From assembly GCF_003473485.1 (NCBI RefSeq), contig NC_053045.1:63179994-63243993 (forward strand): a stretch of 64,000 bases of DNA, written 5' to 3'. The position numbers and the translations under genes were made by a program. Positions 59,281 through 64,000 of the stretch are shown piece after piece (position 1 is the first letter of the stretch; every line of letters starts with the position of its first letter). The notes beneath the pieces are model-generated. The model was not told where the DNA came from, did not search any database, and saw only the letters and a list, made by a program, of their open reading frames with translations. Source of the DNA: Medicago truncatula. Taxonomy: Eukaryota; Streptophyta; Magnoliopsida; Fabales; Fabaceae.

Positions 59281-61490
59281 ATGATGAAAGTGAAGATGAT
59301 TCTAAACATGATCAACTTTTCCTGGGCGTGAAGAAGACTGAAATCAAGGATCCTGGCCATAGAGAGAAGCACGGTAATATCAGTTCGGCTGTTTTTTTTT
59401 ATTTTATTTTATTTTATTTTATTTTATATCAATGGATTAATATTTTCCTGTAAAATCTTTACCCTTTAAGAAAATAAATGAAATTCTAATTAATGTGGGT
59501 GTGTCTTAGAATGGCTATATCAATAAATCAAAAGTTGATAAAAGTACAAAATGACAAGCCTCACTTTTTTTTTTATAAAAAAAAAAATAAAAAAAATAGA
59601 GTTTGTTATTTTGCGGTTTTATAAACATTTGAATTCTGATTATTTTCATTTTTTTATTTTCGTCTCCTTTATTTGTTTGATACATGTGTCATTTTGTTTG
59701 ATTTCTATTCCTCATGTGTTCTTTGTTTTGCATGGATTGTTTTTTGTAGATAAGGTCAAAGTTGATTTGAATGTGAGTGAGAAAAGGGAAGATGATTCTA
59801 AACACTATCAACATTCCTTGGGCATGAAGAATTTGAATTTAAAAGATGAGGTTTCAGCAAATGGAAAAGTTGCAAAGACATTTACTTTAGATGAGCTTGC
59901 AGCTGCAACAGGGAATTTTAGGGCGGGTTACTTTGTTGGTGAAGGAGGGTTTGGCAAGGTTTATAAGGGTTACATCGAGAAAATTAATCAGGTTCGTTAA
60001 AAAATATTCTCTTAAAAGAAATGAAATCATAGAACTTTTGCAATGCCTTACACATTCATGTTGTTTGCCAAGTGGTTTTCATGTTAATTTGAAGCATTTT
60101 ACTGTTGGTGTAGGTTGTTGCAATAAAGCAACTTGACCCTACTGGACTTCAAGGAACCAGAGAATTTGTTGTTGAAGTGTTAACACTTGGTTTGGCAGAA
60201 CACCCAAATCTTGTCAAGTTATTAGGATTTTGTGCTGAGGGAGAGCAGAGGCTTTTGGTTTACGAGTACATGCCTTTGGGATCTTTGGAGAATCATTTGC
60301 ATGGTATGCTATACTGTTACCCTAAATTCTCATTTTTCTTAGTATAATGTAGAGTGCATGTTTTGATTGACGGTGAATTTAGTGAAACCAATGTAGCGGT
60401 GAATTTAGTGAAACCAATGTAGCACTGTGATTTTGTTAACACTCCAAAATGTAACTTTTGCTAATTTCATAATGTCATACCGTGATTCTGCCAATTAATC
60501 TCAGGGTCAATCCAAACATGCAGAGAATAAATTGGCATAAGTATTCTTTGTTTTTGTTGCTTATGTTTTTCATCTTCTTCGTTCTATTAGATCTTTCTCC
60601 CGGGGAAAAACCACTGGATTGGAATACGAGAATGAAAATAGCTGCTGGTGCAGCTAAAGGTTTGGAGTATTTGCATGATAAAATGAAGCCTCCGGTCATA
60701 TATCGTGACCTCAAATGCTCCAACATTTTGTTAGGCGATGATTATCATCCCAAGTTATCTGATTTCGGCTTGGCCAAAGTAGGTCCAACGGGTGATAAGA
60801 CCCATGTCTCAACAAGAGTAATGGGAACATTTGGGTACTGTGCTCCAGATTATGCAATGACAGGTCAATTGACATTCAAGTCGGACATTTATAGCTTTGG
60901 AGTGGCTCTTTTGGAACTCATCACAGGCAGAAAGGCCTTTGACCATAGAAGACCTGTTAAAGAACAAAAAGTAGTCGAATGGGTATGTCAATTATCTTTT
61001 ACCAAACTCTAGTTGGAAATCATATATGTTGTTTATACCTAAGCCTTGCATGTTGTATAAAATATTGAAGTTGTTAAGCTAGAATATAAGTGGTTATCCA
61101 TTAAGCTTCCCATATATCCTATTTAGCACTGAACAAATGTTTCATTGAATAGTTTGATGATGATAAAGGTTGCTGATACATTGTCACATTGCTATGTGTT
61201 TGAGAAAGTTTTTTCTTTTTATGCTAAAATCCTTTCCTTTTGCATCTTTATTCGTTTTGCAGGCAATTCGGTCATTCAAAAAGCAAAAAAGATTCTCAAA
61301 GATGGTGGATCCATTGCTTGAAGGTCAATATCCAGAAAGAGGTCTATACCAAGCTTTTGAAATTGCCTCTAGGTGTGTTCAAGAGCAGCCTAATATGCGG
61401 CCTGTTATAGCAGATGTGGTCACAGCTCTAGATTACATTGTTTCCCAAAATTATGATCCACAAGTTCATCCAATACAAAGCTCGAGATAA
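59281..61490 (+). CDS. Receptor-like cytoplasmic kinase (RLCK VII / PBL27-like), 5' end undefined
   Basis: Serine/threonine kinase of the class that relays signals from cell-surface immune receptors. Exons 59281-59373, 59750-59991, 60114-60303, 60591-60982 and 61263-61490 keep phase and give 380 residues. Motifs in order: [13 protein letters not shown], the P-loop [16 protein letters not shown] (ATP Lys), [11 protein letters not shown] (catalytic Asp), SDFGLA (DFG), [17 protein letters not shown], and RP in subdomain XI. The APE motif reads APD, a conservative change. The first two exons encode acidic, related segments (both with EDDSKH and LG-K), so one exon was probably duplicated. The usual first exon with the Gly/Cys acylation site was not found, so membrane anchoring cannot be confirmed. 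The kinase core has no stop or frameshift. Confidence 0.85.
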
Positions 61491-62290
61491 TTTTCATCTT
61501 CTCCAAGAAGTAATGACGACTCCGAGACAGACAGACAGATTGGGAAACTAGAAAAAGGGGAGTAGAGTTATGAGACATTTACATTGTTATTTTCATTTAT
61601 AGGAGATAACAAGTTCCTCTTAAATATCTAGTATTTCATAAAGAAAAATTCTTCTTTTTAGTTCCATCTTCCTCTTTGTACACGTGAATTACTATTTTGC
61701 ATTAAAGATGCTTCTCATCAGGATTCTTGTTTTTTCTTACTTAAGTGTTCAATCTTTAGCTCCAACTTCTAATCTTGGTATTAATTGAAGTTCATTAACC
61801 ATCAATACATATGTAGTCTCCATCATATATAGCGGCTATAGTGTAGCGGAATTTGAACAAATAAGCATACAATTTTGTTGCAAATGATATAATGAAGTTA
61901 AATTGTTTTTGTGTATGCTATATGCTGTTTTCATAAATGTTATCTTGGAGAACTTATGAAAATAAGATGAAAAAAGCTATTGAAAAATGTCATAAGTTGT
62001 TTTCAAAAGTTCTCCCAAACAGTATCGCAGTCCCGCTTTGTGCTTTGATGTACTAAATTGTATGCTTATTTGATAGACTGGTACTATTGGAGTATAAATT
62101 TTAGGAAGGTATTGTTACTCTTTCAGACATGGGTAAATTGTAAGAGTTAAATTCACCCAAAGCAATCCAAGGATTGTTCATATTAGTTGAATCCCAGCAA
62201 GATTCACCTCTTTTTTTAATTTGTGCATTTGACATGACTAACTCCACATCATACCCAACATTCCCCCCTTCATAACAACTTTTTCAGCAG
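61491..62290. other. Kinase 3' flank, no gene seen
   Basis: 3' UTR and flanking DNA. No repeat ends were defined until the TIR element at about 62291. Confidence 0.5.
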
Positions 62291-62630
62291 TAGGTGCGTT
62301 TAATTTGCTAAAAAATAAGGACATGACAGAACAACTCTAGTTATTCAGTGTTTGATTTGTAAAACTGTTTCAGGTACAAGACAAACTGGAGGGCAAGGGA
62401 CAGGACAAAAACTCATATTTTTGTCCCTCACCAAACCACAACACAACTTTTTGTCCCACGTACAAGTTGTCTAAAATATCAAAATAGCATTTTGTCCTTC
62501 AAAAATCGTATAAAACAAAAAATTACTCAATGCCATAAAAATTTGTCCTGTGCTGTTCTGCCTTGTGTTGTACTATTTTATCTTATACTGTTATGTCCAG
62601 TACTTGCTGTTTTGCAAACCAAACGCACCA
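62291..62630. mobile_element. hAT-like MITE, about 340 bp
   Basis: The left end TAGGTGCGTTTAATTTGC and the right end, on the other strand, TTGGTGCGTTTGGTTTGC form inverted repeats, and GGACATGACAG on the left is answered by GTACTGGACATAACAG on the right. 'GGTGCGTTTGGTTT' is a common terminus of plant hAT-like MITEs. The interior holds GGACAGGACAAA / TTTGTCCTG inverted words. No 8-bp duplication was recognised. Confidence 0.55.
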
Positions 62631-63149
62631 AATTCTTGAATTACTAGCATCTCTATTTGATCAAAGAACAAAGGCCAAATACCATAGAGGGGAAGTTATT
62701 AATTCTTCCTCATTTGAATTAAAATTAGCACTCGAATCCCTATTATTTTGCAATTCTTCCTCCACATATCTCTCCCCATTAATATTAGGATTCTCATCAT
62801 TATCATTATTTGTTAACTCCGAAAATTTGGAACCATTCCCATTGGCTGCTGGTCGGACTTGTAGCCGGTTATCTCCTCGTTATTATTTTACCATATCTTT
62901 ATAATATTAATAAAAAAATTACAATTTATAATTTGGATATCCAAAAATTGATCCAAAATAAAACACATTAAATTGGATCGGATTGGATTTTTTAAATGAG
63001 TCACCCAAAACCGAATCAAACCCGAATATAATTATATCTTTAGATGATGAATTTTCGCCCATCAAAATAGCACCAGGATCATCCCTAATCACAACAACCA
63101 TGACTACATGTGACTGAACTTTCAACACGTTAATGAGTGTGTCCTAGTT

Positions 63150-63935
63150 TATCAGCTCCATTTTATATGGAAAGAAGAAGAAGAACATCAGCTTTGAGGA
63201 AGAACTGGAGACATTGCACAAGGGAATCACGAAGCTCCACAACATTCTACAAGGATCGGAGCCTAACTTCACTCCTGAGGAACACACCACATCATGCTAG
63301 GCGTTTGGTCATGATTTTTTTTTATCGTTTTAGGTCATTGAAATTTTGTATATTATATGTTCAATTTTGATTTTATCATAATGCAGGTCGACAGTGTTCA
63401 ATTTGTGCTCCCCAAATGCTATTCCTTGCTATGACCAAGAGAAATATATAACAAGTATAATGAAACATGTGAAGACTGTGTCACATCAAAAGTCCTAACT
63501 CTCTCATTTGTTTCGCTAATCATATCATATTCATCAAATGCTAGTGATTAATTGTCAGGATAGCCATTTGTTTATGAATCGTGTACAACAAGTAAAGAAA
63601 ATTCAAAGCTACTGTGTCTGTGTGTCCAACATACTAAACTGTAGTTGTTTTCTTAGTCACATGTAGTCATGTATCAATGGTATAGGTACTACATTGACAT
63701 GATTCATTATATGTTTTTCTTATTAATAGGTCTTCCATCTCTGCAAGAAAAGCAAGATGAACCTTTGTTGAGAGAACTGTTCAGAAGATGGTCAAATTAC
63801 AAAATTACGACCAAACGCCTCTCAAGTTTTTTTAGTCCTATCGACAGACACATTGAGCTAAAATTTGGCTTTCCTTCTCTTGAAGAAACCAGATTCTTAT
63901 GCTTTTACCACCTGGTTGGTGATGAGATTCCTTAA
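63150..63935 (+). pseudogene. Cullin-1-like N-terminal fragment
   Basis: Three coding-like blocks match the start of plant CUL1, the scaffold of SCF ubiquitin ligases, in the right order. About 63176-63299 (reading KKKKNISFEEELETLHKGIT, then KLHNILQGSEPNFTPEE), about 63389-63498 (STVFNLCSPNA, then YDQEKYITS) and 63731-63935 (LPSLQEKQDEPLLRELFRRW, then LSSFFSPIDRHI). The first block has an upstream in-frame TAG and no ATG, and ends in a stop (63297-63299). The second block also runs into a stop, and the third stops at 63933-63935 inside what should continue as the cullin repeat. It is either a decayed CUL1 duplicate or a fragment with introns I cannot resolve; the window ends 65 bases later. 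Confidence 0.65.
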
Positions 63936-64000
63936 AAAAGTTGCAATAATATTTTTTCTAAGGATAATACTTAAGTGCGCGAAAATTATTTTCGCACAAC

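Noticed and set aside
62563-62904. 113-residue open frame
   Set aside because: Starts inside the hAT-like MITE, shows no domain, and has no promoter or splice context.

Overview
The window is plant nuclear DNA. It is AT-rich, its genes are split by GT-AG introns and lie far apart, and all six main protein-coding loci are on the + strand. The protein families, tRNA-derived SINEs with a TTAGCTCAGTTGG box A, RTE-type LINE tails ending in (TTG)n, and many foldback elements made of 'ggtccctaa' text suggest a legume (Fabaceae, perhaps Medicago, Trifolium or a relative). That placement is inference; no search was run. Exon limits come from reading splice sites by eye and checking that reading phase is kept across each junction.

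Layout. 230-1644: 3' half of a family GH1 beta-glucosidase that begins before the window. 4633-7143: complete seven-exon mitochondrial (adrenodoxin-type) [2Fe-2S] ferredoxin. 7.1-12.6 kb: repeats, including two elements with TIRs and 9-10 bp target duplications. 12600-14393: two-exon cytochrome P450 of the CYP77B type. 14.4-19.7 kb: a 1.7-kb Mutator-like element, a SINE and a short foldback element. 19706-22660: 11-exon MAPDA, an adenosine-deaminase-like N6-methyl-AMP deaminase. 25180-35051: 18-exon patatin-related phospholipase (pPLA-I type: LRR, armadillo-like, patatin and C-terminal domains). 35.2-43.0 kb: transposon-rich, dominated by a 6.5-kb imperfect palindrome. 43958-44272: a small 104-residue gene. 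45493-45564: a tRNA-Trp gene on the - strand. 46.3-59.2 kb: essentially gene-free repeats (TRIM/LTR pieces, an 800-bp TIR element, SINEs, microsatellites). 59281-61490: receptor-like cytoplasmic kinase whose first exon I could not find. 63.1-63.9 kb: broken cullin-1-like N-terminal fragment.

The host genes do not form a pathway; they are ordinary single loci: cuticle/fatty-acid oxidation (P450), membrane lipid hydrolysis (phospholipase), modified-nucleotide clean-up (MAPDA), mitochondrial Fe-S electron transfer (ferredoxin), glycoside hydrolysis and kinase signalling. The most unusual structure is the element at about 36426-42936. It has diverged terminal inverted repeats, then promoter/UTR-like sequence, then two paralogous coding copies pointing at each other, and in the centre a roughly 212-bp satellite in five forward copies meeting about two inverted copies. 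Five smaller elements (7935-8887, 10781-11183, 14829-16505, 19373-19598, 49217-50016) have intact 9-10 bp target duplications, which points to repeated Mutator-superfamily insertions here.
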